A stretch of DNA of 64,000 nucleotides from Anaerosomatales bacterium (lineage in GTDB: Bacteria > Actinomycetota > Coriobacteriia > Anaerosomatales > SLCP01): positions 244,883 to 308,882 of the forward strand of contig JARGFT010000001.1 in the NCBI GenBank assembly GCA_029210645.1, read 5' to 3'. Below the pieces are notes generated by a model, which ran no database searches, was not told the origin of the DNA, and saw nothing but the letters and a program-made list of their open reading frames with translations. The translations under genes and the position numbers were made by a program. Positions 52,867-62,448 of the stretch are shown in pieces; position 1 is the first letter of the stretch, and every line of letters begins with the position of its first letter.

Positions 52867-52942
52867 TGGTAGCCCGTACGGGATTCGAACCCGTGATTTC
52901 CGCCTTGAGAGGGCGGCGTCCTCACCGCTAGACCAACGGGCC
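52867..52942 (-). tRNA. tRNA-Glu (anticodon CUC)
   Basis: The minus strand reads a full 76-nt cloverleaf: acceptor GGCCCGT/ACGGGCT with the G1-U72 pair common in tRNA-Glu, anticodon arm CCGCC-CTCTCAA-GGCGG (anticodon CUC), T arm with GGTTCGAATCC, and encoded CCA. It reads GAG codons. Confidence 0.97.
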
Positions 52943-52946
52943 ATAC

Positions 52947-53022
52947 TGGCTGGGGTGCTAGGGCTCGAACCTAGACTCTCCGGAACCAGAATCCGGCGTG
53001 TTGCCAGTTACACCACACCCCA
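52947..53022 (-). tRNA. tRNA-Gln (anticodon CUG)
   Basis: The minus strand reads a 76-nt cloverleaf: acceptor TGGGGTG/CACCCCA, anticodon arm CCGGA-TTCTGGT-TCCGG (anticodon CUG), T arm with GGTTCGAGCCC, encoded CCA after G73. It reads CAG codons. Four bases separate it from tRNA-Glu, so both come from one transcript. Confidence 0.97.
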
Positions 53023-53105
53023 ACACGCACCTTCTACGCCAGGGCGCGGATAGCAATACTACGGGGGCCGCGTTCGGCCTGTCAACCCTCACAAGCCGAG
53101 AGTGT

Positions 53106-54575
53106 CTACTGCGCGAGAGAGCTCACTGCGGCGCGGATGCGATCGAGCGAGCGTTCCTTACCCAGCAGTGCAAGCGACTCGAAGAGCGGAGGACTGACAG
53201 TCGAGCCGCTCACTGCGACGCGCACCGCCTGGAAGACGATCTTTGGCTTGAGACCGGTCGTTTCCGGGACGGCGCGCAGCGCCTGCTCTATCGCGGCGGG
53301 CGAGAAGTCGGGGAGTGCATCGAGTACCTCGGCCACAGCATCCAGGGCCTCCCGGACGCCCTCCGTCTCGAGCACCTTGGCGCGCGCCGATTCCTCGATG
53401 GCAACAGTGTCCGCGAAGAAGAACGCAACCTTTGAGGCGAGTTCGTCCAGCCGCTTGACGCGCTCGGAGACGAGAGGAGCGAGCTCGACGAGCCAGAACC
53501 TCATAGCGGCAACTTCATCAGCCGAGAGCAGACCGGCATCGACGAGCCAGGGGACCATACGGTCGACGAACTCCTCGGCAGGTAGCTCACGCAGGTAGAC
53601 GCCGTTGAGCCACTCGAGCTTCTCGGCGTCGAAGACCGCAGGATTCCTTGAGACGCGTTCGAGGGAGAAACTCCCGGTAAGCGTTGCCCGGTCGATGACC
53701 GTCGTCTTGTCGTCGAGAGACCAGCCGAGCAGTGCCAGATAGTTGACGAGGGCCTCGGGCAGGTAGCCGAGCTCGCGGTAGGCTTCCACCGAGGTAGCGC
53801 CGTGCCGCTTGGAGAGGCGCTTGCCGTCGGGTCCCCATATCATCGAGAGGTGCGCGAAGACCGGTACGGTCGCGTCGAGCGCCTCGAAGACCAGGATCTG
53901 ACGCGGCGTGTTCGAGAGGTGGTCATCGCCACGGATAACGTGGGTGATCGCCATCTCGACGTCGTCGATGACGGTCGCGAAGTTGTATGTCGGGCTTCCG
54001 TCGCTGCGCGCGACGACAAAGTCGTCCATCGCGTCGATGCCGAACGTTGTCTCGCCGCGGACGGCGTCGACGAAGACGATGTCTCCGTGGTCATCCGGGA
54101 CACGCAGCCGCCACGCGTGGGGCTCGCGTGAGGCCAACCGTGCCGCAACGGTGGCCCCGTCAAGACCCAGACACGTACGATCGTAGCCGGAGAACCCACC
54201 GGCCTGGCGGGATGTCTCGCGCTTGGCCGCCAGCGTTTCAGGAGTACAGAAGCACGGATAGATGGCGCCCGACTCCTTGAGACGAGCCAGAGCCGCGTCG
54301 TACGAGGCACGGCGCTGCGTCTGGAAGTAGGGTCCATACGCTCCGTCGGCCTCGGGCCCCTCGTCCCAGTCGATGCCGAGCCAGCGAAGTGCGGAGAGTA
54401 TCGCTCTCGTGTTCTCCTCGGTCGATCGCTCGGGATCGGTATCGTCGATGCGCAGGACAAAGGCTCCGCCATGTCGCCGGGCGAACGCCCAGTTGTAGAT
54501 CGCGGTACGCGCACCGCCGATGTGAAGGTGACCCGTGGGGCTCGGGGCGAAACGAACGCGGACGGACTCGGGCAC
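53106..54575 (-). CDS. gltX: glutamyl-tRNA synthetase
   Basis: Charges tRNA-Glu. HIGH motif in FAPSPTGHLHIGGARTAIYN, KMSKS-type loop in GKRLSKRHGATS, and the zinc-site-like CFCTPE near residue 110. The 489-residue length is normal for a bacterial GluRS with its helical anticodon domain. With GlnRS encoded 300 bases downstream, it probably need not charge tRNA-Gln, but this cannot be read from the sequence. GTG start, with AAGGAG upstream. Confidence 0.95.
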   Translation of the reverse strand: MPESVRVRFAPSPTGHLHIGGARTAIYNWAFARRHGGAFVLRIDDTDPERSTEENTRAILSALRWLGIDWDEGPEADGAYGPYFQTQRRASYDAALARLKESGAIYPCFCTPETLAAKRETSRQAGGFSGYDRTCLGLDGATVAARLASREPHAWRLRVPDDHGDIVFVDAVRGETTFGIDAMDDFVVARSDGSPTYNFATVIDDVEMAITHVIRGDDHLSNTPRQILVFEALDATVPVFAHLSMIWGPDGKRLSKRHGATSVEAYRELGYLPEALVNYLALLGWSLDDKTTVIDRATLTGSFSLERVSRNPAVFDAEKLEWLNGVYLRELPAEEFVDRMVPWLVDAGLLSADEVAAMRFWLVELAPLVSERVKRLDELASKVAFFFADTVAIEESARAKVLETEGVREALDAVAEVLDALPDFSPAAIEQALRAVPETTGLKPKIVFQAVRVAVSGSTVSPPLFESLALLGKERSLDRIRAAVSSLAQ

Positions 54576-54678
54576 GGGGGACTCCTTGTCGGGATGAGAA
54601 CGGGGCGCTCTCTATGGTACCCGTATTGCGACGGTGCGCCAGTATCGTGACATCTGCGCCCTTCGCGACGTGAAATCC

Positions 54679-54707
54679 TTCCCAAGCACACACATTCGTG
54701 ATACCGT
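54679..54707 (+). promoter_or_regulatory. promoter of the SAM riboswitch-metK unit
   Basis: TTCCCA, 17 bases, TACCGT, with TG one base before the -10 (extended -10). The predicted start falls at about 54713, right at the first base pair of the aptamer. Confidence 0.5.
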
Positions 54708-54714
54708 GGCGCTG

Positions 54715-54843
54715 CTCATCAAGAGGCGGCCGCGAGACGGCCGCAGAGGGTGGAGGGACCGAGCCCCGCGAAGCCCCGGCAACCGACGCTGAAACGAGCG
54801 CACGGTGCCACATCTCGGCAGGTGTAAGAACCTGGAAGATGAG
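54715..54843 (+). promoter_or_regulatory. SAM-I (S-box) riboswitch
   Basis: The P1 helix pairs CTCATC with GATGAG. Inside are the S-box blocks: a GC-rich P2 hairpin (GCGGCCGC...GCGGCCGT-like), GGGTGGAGGGACCGAGCCC, GCCCCGGCAACC, CGGTGCCA and the final GGAAGATGAG. It senses S-adenosylmethionine and precedes metK, the gene for SAM synthesis. A terminator follows within 50 bases. Confidence 0.95.
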
Positions 54844-54882
54844 GGCATACCGTGCCGCGCCTCGGCGTCAGGTGCGAGTCAG

Positions 54883-54912
54883 GGCCCTTGTCGGACAGGC
54901 AAGGGTCTTTTT
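54883..54912 (+). terminator. expression-platform terminator of the SAM riboswitch
   Basis: GGCCCTTG and CAAGGGTC form a stem with one G-T pair, directly followed by TTTTT. High SAM would favour it and stop transcription before metK. Confidence 0.85.
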
Positions 54913-54950
54913 GTTGCGCCGGGAGACGGCGCGGATGCAAAGGAGTGCGT

Positions 54951-56210
54951 ATGTCTGACCGCGAGTACCTGTTCACTTCCGAGTCGGTGACCGAGGGCCA
55001 TCCTGACAAGATGTGCGACCAGATCTCCGACGCGATCCTCGATGCCATCGTCGCACGCGAGGCTGAGCTCGCCGAGGCCGGGTTCGTGGCGGCAACCGGT
55101 ACGAAGGCCGATCCCGAGTACGTCCGCGTCGCCTGCGAGACCCTCGTCACCACGGGGCTCGTCGTTGTCTCCGGGGAGATCCGCACCCACGCCTACGTCG
55201 ATATCCCCTCGGTGGTGCGTGATGTAGTGAAGGACATCGGATACACGCGAGCCAAGTACGGGTTCGACTACGAGACCTGCGGTGTGGTGACCACCATCCA
55301 CGAGCAGAGCTCCGACATCGCCATGGGTGTGGACGAGTCCTTCGAGGTCCAGCACGGGATGAACGGCGACCCGATCGACCTGATCGGCGCCGGAGACCAG
55401 GGCATGATGTTCGGATACGCATGCACCGAGACATCTCAGCTGATGCCGCTGCCGATCTACCTCGCTCACCGGCTTGCCGAGCGCCTCACCGCTGTTCGCA
55501 AGGCGGACGTGCTCGACTACCTGCGCCCCGACGGGAAGACCCAGGTCTCCGTGCGTTACGTCGATGACAAGCCCGTGGCGGTCGAGAAGATCCTCATCTC
55601 GACACAGCACGCCGACGGCGTGGACATCGAGGGCTTGCTGAAGCCGGACCTCATCGAGCACGTCATCAAGCCGGTCTTCGACGTCGAGGGCATCTCCTAC
55701 GACGGCGCGGATATCTACGTGAACCCCACCGGCCGCTTCGTCATCGGCGGGCCCATGGGCGACACGGGCCTGACCGGCCGCAAGATCATCGTCGACACCT
55801 ACGGCGGCATGGGCCGCCACGGCGGCGGCGCGTTCTCGGGTAAGGACTGCACCAAGGTCGACCGCTCGGCCACGTACGCCGCGCGCTGGGTCGCCAAGAA
55901 CGTCGTCGCAGCCGGTCTTGCGGAGCGCTGTGAGATACAGCTTGCCTACGCGATCGGTGTCGCCCACCCGCTCTCGGTGCTGGTCGAGACGTTCGGCACG
56001 GAGAAGGTGCCTGTAGCGACCATCGAGGCCGCCATCGGTCAGGTCTTCGACCTGCGCCCGGGTGCGATCATCCGCGACCTCGATCTCCGCCGCCCGATCT
56101 ACCGCAAGACCGCCGCATACGGCCACTTCGGTCGCTCCGACAAGGACTTCACGTGGGAGCGTGCGAACAGAGCCGCTGCACTCGCGGAGGCTGCCGGTCT
56201 GTCCGGGTAG
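54951..56210 (+). CDS. metK: S-adenosylmethionine synthase
   Basis: Makes SAM from methionine and ATP. Signatures: [32 protein letters not shown], and [17 protein letters not shown] with its P-loop-like phosphate site. The 419-residue length is slightly above average. ATG 54951 follows AAAGGAG; the track start 54852 lies in the riboswitch leader. Expression is governed by the SAM-I riboswitch. Confidence 0.96.
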   Translation: MSDREYLFTSESVTEGHPDKMCDQISDAILDAIVAREAELAEAGFVAATGTKADPEYVRVACETLVTTGLVVVSGEIRTHAYVDIPSVVRDVVKDIGYTRAKYGFDYETCGVVTTIHEQSSDIAMGVDESFEVQHGMNGDPIDLIGAGDQGMMFGYACTETSQLMPLPIYLAHRLAERLTAVRKADVLDYLRPDGKTQVSVRYVDDKPVAVEKILISTQHADGVDIEGLLKPDLIEHVIKPVFDVEGISYDGADIYVNPTGRFVIGGPMGDTGLTGRKIIVDTYGGMGRHGGGAFSGKDCTKVDRSATYAARWVAKNVVAAGLAERCEIQLAYAIGVAHPLSVLVETFGTEKVPVATIEAAIGQVFDLRPGAIIRDLDLRRPIYRKTAAYGHFGRSDKDFTWERANRAAALAEAAGLSG

Positions 56211-56230
56211 CATCACTCGTCCGATTGCAC

Positions 56231-56263
56231 GAAGGCCGCCGGCACACGGTGTCGGTGGCCTTC
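56231..56263 (+). terminator. intrinsic terminator after metK
   Basis: GAAGGCCGCCGGCAC and GTGTCGGTGGCCTTC form a 15-bp stem with two G-T pairs around ACG. The tail TGTATGCTG is only partly U-rich. Confidence 0.7.
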
Positions 56264-56308
56264 TGTATGCTGTCTCCAGCCACCCGGGACCAACGTGAAG
56301 GAAGAGCC

Positions 56309-58531
56309 GTGACCGTCGCACGCGTGGTGCTCGACATACCGTCCAAGGAGCTCTCCTCGGCATTCGATTACGACGTCCCGGACTCTCTCCGTGAAGACGC
56401 CGTCATCGGCTGCGCGGTTCTCGTCGAGTTCGGCTCCCGCCGCGCCGTCGGTCACGTCGTGGCTGTTGCCGATTCGAGTGAGGTTGCGAATCGTAAGCCG
56501 GTGATCGCGGTGCTCGCACCTCCGCGCTTTGACGAGGTCGCCGCGGACCTCGCACGCTGGATCGCACAGGAGTACGTCGCCCCTCTTTCCGACGCGATCC
56601 GTCTGCTGCTTCCACCCGGAAGCGTGCCCGAAGTGGTCAAGAACGACTCCGGGTGGGTCCTCAAGCCCCCGCCCGTCTCCGCTGCCGAGGAACGGGTGGT
56701 GGAAGTGGTCGAGGGCCATCACTTCGCGCCGGGCACGAACGCCCATCGCCAGCGCGCGGTCCTGGACGCTCTGACCACAGGCCCTGTCACCATGGGCGAG
56801 CTCACTGCAGCACTCGGCAGTGTCGCGTCGACAGTCAAGCGACTCGAGCAAGCCGGTGCGGTGCGCGTGTCTCTGAGAAGGCGGTTCCGGGATCCCGACG
56901 TCCGTGAACGATCGGCACCCCGTCACGAGAGGCTCTCCGGTGGCCAGCGAGATGCGCTCGAGGCGATCCGGGTGGCCGGTCCGGGCGCGTGTGTGCTCTT
57001 GCACGGTGTGACGGGCTCGGGCAAGACCGAGGTCTACCTCCGTGCCATCGCTGAGGAACTCGCACGCGGGCGCTCGGCGATCGTGCTCGTTCCGGAGATA
57101 TCGCTCACGCCGCAGACGGTCGGGCGCTTTCGCTCCCGGTTCGGCGAGCAGATCGCCGTCCTGCACAGCCGTCTGTCCGCGGGCGAGCGGTTCGACCAGT
57201 GGGACCGCCTCGCCTCGGGCCAGGCGCGTGTGGCGATCGGCGCACGTTCCGCGCTCTTCGCGCCCGTGCACGACCTCGGGCTCGTCGTCATGGACGAGGA
57301 GCACGAGACCTCGTACAAGCAGTCGTCGGCTCCTCGTTACCACGCCCGGGACGCCGCGCGGCGCCTTGTGGCGGCCCGTGGCGCGAAGCTCGTCCTCGGC
57401 AGCGCGACCCCGTCGATGGAGACGCTCCATTCGTGCCGGACCGGGGAGACGGCGTGTGTGGTCCTGGACGAGCGGGTCGGCGGAGGGACTCTCCCCGAGG
57501 TCGAGGTCGTTGACATGGGTCAGGAATTCCTCAACGGGAACCGGTCGATCTTCTCAGACGGTCTCGCTCGCGAATTGCGCGGTGTCGCGGAGCGCAATGA
57601 AAAGGCCGTGCTCCTACTCAACCGTCGCGGGTTCGCATCCTTCCTGCTCTGCCGTGAGTGCGGACACGTGCCGGGATGCGATCGGTGTTCGACATCGTTG
57701 ACCTTTCACGAGTCCGGCTCACTCCTCGTGTGCCATCATTGCGGCGCCCGATCCATCGCGCCGCCTGCATGCCCCCAGTGCGGGAGTCCGTACCTCAGGC
57801 GATTCGGAGCAGGCACTCAGCGGGTGGCGGCTGAGGTCTCGGCCCTCGTGCCGGGTTTGCCGGTAGTGCGGATGGATGCCGACACGACAGCAGCCAAGGG
57901 TGGGCACGAGCATCGCCTCGCCGAGTTCGAGCTCCTCGAGTCGGCAGTGCTCGTCGGCACGCAGATGGTGGCCAAGGGGCTCGACTACCCGGAGGTGACC
58001 CTGGTGGGCGTGGTCAGTGCCGATACGACCCTTCACCTGCCCGATGTTCGCTCGGGTGAACGCACTTTCCAGCTGCTGGAGCAGGTAGCCGGACGGGCCG
58101 GGAGGGGAGAACGCCCCGGCCGGGTGATCATCCAGACATACTGGCCGGACCATCCCGCGATCACGGCTGTCGCTCGGCACGATCCCTCGCTCTTCTACAC
58201 CTCGGAGGACGCGGACCGGAGCGCGTTGACGTTCCCGCCCTACGGACGGATGGCCAACATCATCGTGACCTCTCACTCTCTGGTCGACGTGAAAGCGTGC
58301 TCCGGCCACGTCGCCCGGGCGCTCGGCGAGCGTGTTCCCGAGCGATGGGAGGTGCTAGGGCCGGTGCCGGCGCCTCTCGCGCGCGTGAAGGACCGTCACC
58401 GATGGCACGTCTTGGTCAAAGCACCGCCGGGCACGGCCCTTCCCGAGATGGTGCGGCGGGCACTGAAGGAGGTCAAGACGCCTCGGGGTGTGACGCTTGC
58501 CGTAGACATCGATCCACTCGACCTTGCCTAG
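56309..58531 (+). CDS. priA: primosomal protein N' (PriA helicase)
   Basis: Restarts stalled replication forks. A 740-residue superfamily 2 helicase: N-terminal 3'-end-binding domain (LDIPSKELSSAFDYDVPD), Walker A GVTGSGKTEVYLRAIAEE, Walker B DEEHETSYKQ, then the zinc-binding cysteines CRECGHVPGCDRCSTSL and CHHCG...CPQCGSPYL, and GTQMVAKGLDYPEVTLVGVV. All eight zinc cysteines are present, so it is likely an active helicase. GTG 56309 follows GAAGGAAGA; the track start lies in metK. Confidence 0.95.
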   Translation: MTVARVVLDIPSKELSSAFDYDVPDSLREDAVIGCAVLVEFGSRRAVGHVVAVADSSEVANRKPVIAVLAPPRFDEVAADLARWIAQEYVAPLSDAIRLLLPPGSVPEVVKNDSGWVLKPPPVSAAEERVVEVVEGHHFAPGTNAHRQRAVLDALTTGPVTMGELTAALGSVASTVKRLEQAGAVRVSLRRRFRDPDVRERSAPRHERLSGGQRDALEAIRVAGPGACVLLHGVTGSGKTEVYLRAIAEELARGRSAIVLVPEISLTPQTVGRFRSRFGEQIAVLHSRLSAGERFDQWDRLASGQARVAIGARSALFAPVHDLGLVVMDEEHETSYKQSSAPRYHARDAARRLVAARGAKLVLGSATPSMETLHSCRTGETACVVLDERVGGGTLPEVEVVDMGQEFLNGNRSIFSDGLARELRGVAERNEKAVLLLNRRGFASFLLCRECGHVPGCDRCSTSLTFHESGSLLVCHHCGARSIAPPACPQCGSPYLRRFGAGTQRVAAEVSALVPGLPVVRMDADTTAAKGGHEHRLAEFELLESAVLVGTQMVAKGLDYPEVTLVGVVSADTTLHLPDVRSGERTFQLLEQVAGRAGRGERPGRVIIQTYWPDHPAITAVARHDPSLFYTSEDADRSALTFPPYGRMANIIVTSHSLVDVKACSGHVARALGERVPERWEVLGPVPAPLARVKDRHRWHVLVKAPPGTALPEMVRRALKEVKTPRGVTLAVDIDPLDLA

Positions 58532-58629
58532 AGAGCGTTCGACCCGTTCACCTCGGGTAGAATGACGGCAGAGATATTGCTGCTAGCGGCTACGCCGAGC
58601 CTTTGAGACCGGAAGGTACCATCAGACGC

Positions 58630-59121
58630 ATGGAGATCCTCACTCATCCGAGCCCTGCTCTCAAACAACACGCTCAGGAAGTAGAGCGCTTCTCAGACCG
58701 CGAGCTGAAGTCGCTCGTCACGGCGATGGCCCACGCGATGTACGATGCGCCGGGTGTCGGTCTCGCCGCGACGCAGGTCGGGGTGCTCCGACGTGTCCTC
58801 GTCTACGACATCGACGAGGGTCTCGTTGCACTGTGTAATCCCCGGATAGTCAGCGCTTCAGAAGAGACCACCCTGTCCGAGGAGGGGTGTCTCTCGCTTC
58901 CGGGCATCGAGGTCCCGGTCGAGCGGGCCGTTTCGGTGACCTGCGAGGCGACTGACATCGACGGCGGTCCCGTGACCATCGAGGCGAGCGGGCTGCTCGC
59001 CCGCGTGCTGCAACACGAGATCGATCACCTCGACGGCATGCTCATCATCGACCGGGCTACTCCCGAGGAGCGACGCGCGGCTATTCGGCGCTACAACGAA
59101 GTAGCGCACACACTCGGCTAG
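58630..59121 (+). CDS. def: peptide deformylase
   Basis: Removes the formyl group from nascent proteins. The three metal and active-site motifs are GVGLAATQVG, EEGCLSLPG and QHEIDHLDG, all intact. The protein has 163 residues. ATG 58630 gives the usual start MEILTHPSPAL; GGAAGG lies 12 bases upstream, slightly far, and a TTG at 58603 is in frame. It is followed by fmt, the enzyme that adds the formyl group. Confidence 0.95.
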   Translation: MEILTHPSPALKQHAQEVERFSDRELKSLVTAMAHAMYDAPGVGLAATQVGVLRRVLVYDIDEGLVALCNPRIVSASEETTLSEEGCLSLPGIEVPVERAVSVTCEATDIDGGPVTIEASGLLARVLQHEIDHLDGMLIIDRATPEERRAAIRRYNEVAHTLG

Positions 59122-59143
59122 CCGACACAGGGAAGGGGTGCCG

Positions 59144-60067
59144 ATGCGGGTCGTGTTCATGGGTACTCCGTCGTTTGCCCTGCCTTCGCTGGACGCGCTG
59201 ATCGCCGCACACGAGGTGGTGACGGTCTACACGCAGCCCGACAGACCCTCCGGACGGGGGCGAACGCCGGTCCCGTCTCCGGTCAAGCGCCTGGCCACCG
59301 CACACGGCATACCCGTCCACCAGCCCGTGACGCTTCGCGAGCCCGCCGAGGTGGAGTACCTGAAGCGTCTCGTACCCGACGTCGTGTGTGTCGCTGCCTA
59401 CGGGCTGATACTGCCCCCGGAGATTCTTGCGGTCCCGCGCTTCGGATGCATCAACGTACACGCTTCGCTACTGCCGAGGTATCGGGGCGCTGCCCCGGTC
59501 CATCGCGCGATACTCGCAGGTGACGAGAGGACCGGCGTCTCGATCATGCGAATGGAGGAGGGGCTTGATACCGGACCGTACGCCCGGCAGGACGCGATGG
59601 GCCTCGACGACCTTACCGTCGACGAGGCGACCGAGCACCTGGCTGAGTTGGGAGCCGGGGCGCTCCTGAGCGTTCTCGACGCGGTAGCGACCGGCGCGGT
59701 TGAGTGGGTGGCACAGGACGAATCGGCAGCGACCTACGCCGAGAAGGTCTCGAAGGAGGACGTGGCGCTACGCCCCGGGCTCACAGTGGCCGAGGCGCTT
59801 CGCAGGATACGCGCGTCGTCGCGCAGCGCCTCCAGCAGGGCATGTGTTGACGGGCGCAATATCACCCTGGTGCGGGGCAGCTCCGTGATTCCCGGACCGC
59901 CTCCCGGAACCGCCGCAGTGACGCGTGATGCGCTCGTCCTCGGCTTCGCTGACGGGGGCGTGTCTGTCGACGAGATCCGTCCGGAGGGCAAGACCTGTAT
60001 GGACGGTGCGTGCTTCGCTCGTGGAGCACGCCTTGCTGACATGGTCACATGGGAGCCGTGTTCGTGA
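59144..60067 (+). CDS. fmt: methionyl-tRNA formyltransferase
   Basis: Formylates initiator Met-tRNA using 10-formyl-THF. Signatures: VFMGTPSFALPSLDALI, the catalytic NVHASLLPRYRGAAPVHRAI (Asn-His-SLLP), and GVSIMRMEEGLDTGP. C-terminal tRNA-binding domain. 307 residues. ATG 59144 lies five bases after GGAAGGGG; the track GTG is inside that site. The stop overlaps rsmB. Confidence 0.95.
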   Translation: MRVVFMGTPSFALPSLDALIAAHEVVTVYTQPDRPSGRGRTPVPSPVKRLATAHGIPVHQPVTLREPAEVEYLKRLVPDVVCVAAYGLILPPEILAVPRFGCINVHASLLPRYRGAAPVHRAILAGDERTGVSIMRMEEGLDTGPYARQDAMGLDDLTVDEATEHLAELGAGALLSVLDAVATGAVEWVAQDESAATYAEKVSKEDVALRPGLTVAEALRRIRASSRSASSRACVDGRNITLVRGSSVIPGPPPGTAAVTRDALVLGFADGGVSVDEIRPEGKTCMDGACFARGARLADMVTWEPCS

Positions 60068-61425
60068 GCCTGACTCCATCTCGCGCCGTCGCCTTGCGCG
60101 TTGTCAACGAGGCCCGTACCCGCGGAGCATGGGGACACGAGCTCCTCGGCACGGCGCTTGAACGATCCCGCCTCGATGAGCGCGACACTGCATTCGCGAC
60201 GCGGCTTGCCTATGGAGTGCTCTCCTCCGAGGGCACGCTCGACGAAGCGCTCGACCGGCATCTCGACCGGCCCTCGCGTGTCCATCCCAAAGTCCGCGAC
60301 GCCCTACGCCTTGCCGCGTACGAGCTGCTCTTCATGCGAACGCCCGACCGGGTTGCCGTACATCAGGGCGTGGAAGCGGTGCGCTCGGTCGAACGCCGTG
60401 CCACGGGGCTTGCCAACGCCGTTCTCAGGAGAGTAGCCGAGGAGGCGCCCTCTTTCCCCTGGGGAGACCCGGACACTGATCAGGCGGCGCTCGCCCGCCT
60501 GACATCGCACCCTGCCTGGCTCGTCACACGGCTCGTCGATGACCTCGGTCCCGAACTCGCACGAACCATGCTTGAAGCGGACAACGAGCCCGCACCGCTC
60601 TACCTGGCACACAACCCGTTTGTTGGCACGTTCGCCGATCTCATGTCGGCGCTGGAACGAGAGGGCGTCGCACCGGAGCCTGTCGGTCCCCCGGGCTGCA
60701 TCGTCGCCGGTTCTCCCTCGGCCGCGGTCAGGAGCGAGGCGCTGCGCTCGGGGGCGTGTGTCGTCGCCGATGCCGCCGCGCAGTTCGTCGCATCGCTTGC
60801 CGTCCCGCCACCGGGTGGCCGAGGAGTCGATCTCGCCGCCGGTCGCGGCACGAAGACGCTCTTGATGCAGGCAGGGTCACTCCGGACCGGCGGCGTCTCG
60901 GAACTTCTTGCAGCAGACGTGCACGCGTACAAGGTCTCCTTGCTGGCGGAGCGTCTGGAGATGCTGAAGGTCCCCGGAGTGCACGCGGTCCTTGCGGACA
61001 GCGCGGATCCGGCATCGGTTCACGCATTCGGCGGGCCGTCCTCGGCAGACGTCGTCCTCGTCGATGCTCCGTGCTCGGGGCTGGGTACACTGCGTCGTCA
61101 TCCGGAGAAGCGCTGGCGGCTCGATGCGACGATCATCGACGATCTCGCTCGCATCTCAGAAGGCATGCTGGAGACCGCCGCGCTCCTTGTCCGTCCCGGC
61201 GGTTTCGTGGTGTACTCGACCTGCACGATGACCGAGCGCGAGAACCGCGCGGTCGTAGAAGGTTTCCTGGCCACGACGCCGGGAAGCGAGTTCACGGTGA
61301 GGCCTGTCGCACAAGCGGTTCCCCACGGCTGGGAACGCTTTGTGACTGCTGAGGGGTGGTTCTGCTCGGTGCCGGAACCGGCCGGGCCGGACGGGCATTT
61401 TGCCGCGGTACTCGTGAGCGGATAG
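60064..61425 (+). CDS. rsmB: 16S rRNA m5C967 methyltransferase RsmB/Sun type
   Basis: Methylates a cytosine in 16S rRNA. An N-terminal NusB-like helical domain (residues 1-140) precedes the Rossmann methyltransferase. The SAM site reads VDLAAGRGTKTLLM (family: DxCAAPGGKT), and the two cysteines of the m5C mechanism are in VDAPCSGLGTLRRHP and VYSTCTMTERENRAVV. GTG 60064 makes a GTGA overlap with fmt; the track start adds five residues. The protein has 453 residues. def-fmt-rsmB is a common order. Confidence 0.92.
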   Translation: MSLTPSRAVALRVVNEARTRGAWGHELLGTALERSRLDERDTAFATRLAYGVLSSEGTLDEALDRHLDRPSRVHPKVRDALRLAAYELLFMRTPDRVAVHQGVEAVRSVERRATGLANAVLRRVAEEAPSFPWGDPDTDQAALARLTSHPAWLVTRLVDDLGPELARTMLEADNEPAPLYLAHNPFVGTFADLMSALEREGVAPEPVGPPGCIVAGSPSAAVRSEALRSGACVVADAAAQFVASLAVPPPGGRGVDLAAGRGTKTLLMQAGSLRTGGVSELLAADVHAYKVSLLAERLEMLKVPGVHAVLADSADPASVHAFGGPSSADVVLVDAPCSGLGTLRRHPEKRWRLDATIIDDLARISEGMLETAALLVRPGGFVVYSTCTMTERENRAVVEGFLATTPGSEFTVRPVAQAVPHGWERFVTAEGWFCSVPEPAGPDGHFAAVLVSG

Positions 61426-61461
61426 GTACGGGAGTCACGTTCTGCCTACCGAGGAGGTCGC

Positions 61462-62427
61462 ATGCGTACGACGCGGATCGTCGAGATGCTCGAGGTGACC
61501 GAGGCCGCCGCACTGGCTGCGGGTCGCTGGATGGGGAAGGGCGACAAGCACGCTGCTGACGCCGCCGCCGTCGGGGCGATGCGGCACTCGATGAACGACC
61601 TCGACATCTCGGGCGAGATAGTCATCGGGGAAGGGGAGCGTGACGAGGCGCCTATGCTCTACATCGGCGAGAAGGTCGGTGCAGGCGGGGAGGAGATCGA
61701 CATCGCCGTCGATCCGCTGGAGGGAACAAACCTCACCGCCTACGGCCAGTCCAACTCGCTTGCCGTGCTTGCTTTCGGACCCAAAGGCACACTCCTCCAC
61801 GCGCCGGATACCTACATGATGAAGGTCGCGGCCGGGCCGGTTTCTGCTCATGCGATCCACGTCGATGCGACGCCGACGGAGAACGTGCATGCGGTTGCCA
61901 AAGCGATGGGGCGCTCCCCCGAAGATATCGTGGTCTGCATCCTCGATCGTGATCGGCACATCGATCTGATCGCCGAGGTGCGACAGGCCGGAGCCCGCAT
62001 CCGGCTTATCTCCGACGGCGACGTCTTCGGTGCTGTGGCCACAGCCATCGAGGGCACTGGCATTCACCTGTTACTGGGCATCGGTGCCGCCCCGGAGGGC
62101 GTGCTCGCCGCAGCCGCCATGCGCTGCATCGGCGGCCAGTTCATGGGAAGGTTCGCCTTCCGCGACGACGATGACCGCAAGAGGGCCGAGGCGATGGCCA
62201 ACTGTGACATCGACGGAGTGCTCGACATGGACTGCCTGGTGGCAACGGACCAGGCTGCGTTCATTGCCACGGGTGTCACAGACGGTGAACTGCTTCGTGG
62301 CGTGAAGTACTTCGGCAAGGGATCCCGCACCCACTCGGTCGCGATGGATGCGTCAACCGGGACGGTGCGCTTTATAGAGACGGTCTACAAGACGGGCGAG
62401 GAGCCCTTCTGGGTGCGCAGGGAGTAG
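61462..62427 (+). CDS. glpX: class II fructose-1,6-bisphosphatase
   Basis: Hydrolyses fructose 1,6-bisphosphate in gluconeogenesis. The lithium-sensitive phosphatase fold is marked by IVIGEGERDEAPMLYIGEK, the metal-binding DIAVDPLEGTNLTAYGQ, and GGQFMGRF. 321 residues, normal. GAGGAGG precedes the ATG. Some family members also cleave sedoheptulose 1,7-bisphosphate. Confidence 0.94.
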   Translation: MRTTRIVEMLEVTEAAALAAGRWMGKGDKHAADAAAVGAMRHSMNDLDISGEIVIGEGERDEAPMLYIGEKVGAGGEEIDIAVDPLEGTNLTAYGQSNSLAVLAFGPKGTLLHAPDTYMMKVAAGPVSAHAIHVDATPTENVHAVAKAMGRSPEDIVVCILDRDRHIDLIAEVRQAGARIRLISDGDVFGAVATAIEGTGIHLLLGIGAAPEGVLAAAAMRCIGGQFMGRFAFRDDDDRKRAEAMANCDIDGVLDMDCLVATDQAAFIATGVTDGELLRGVKYFGKGSRTHSVAMDASTGTVRFIETVYKTGEEPFWVRRE

Positions 62428-62448
62428 TGCAGCAGGCAGAGCCGGGAA

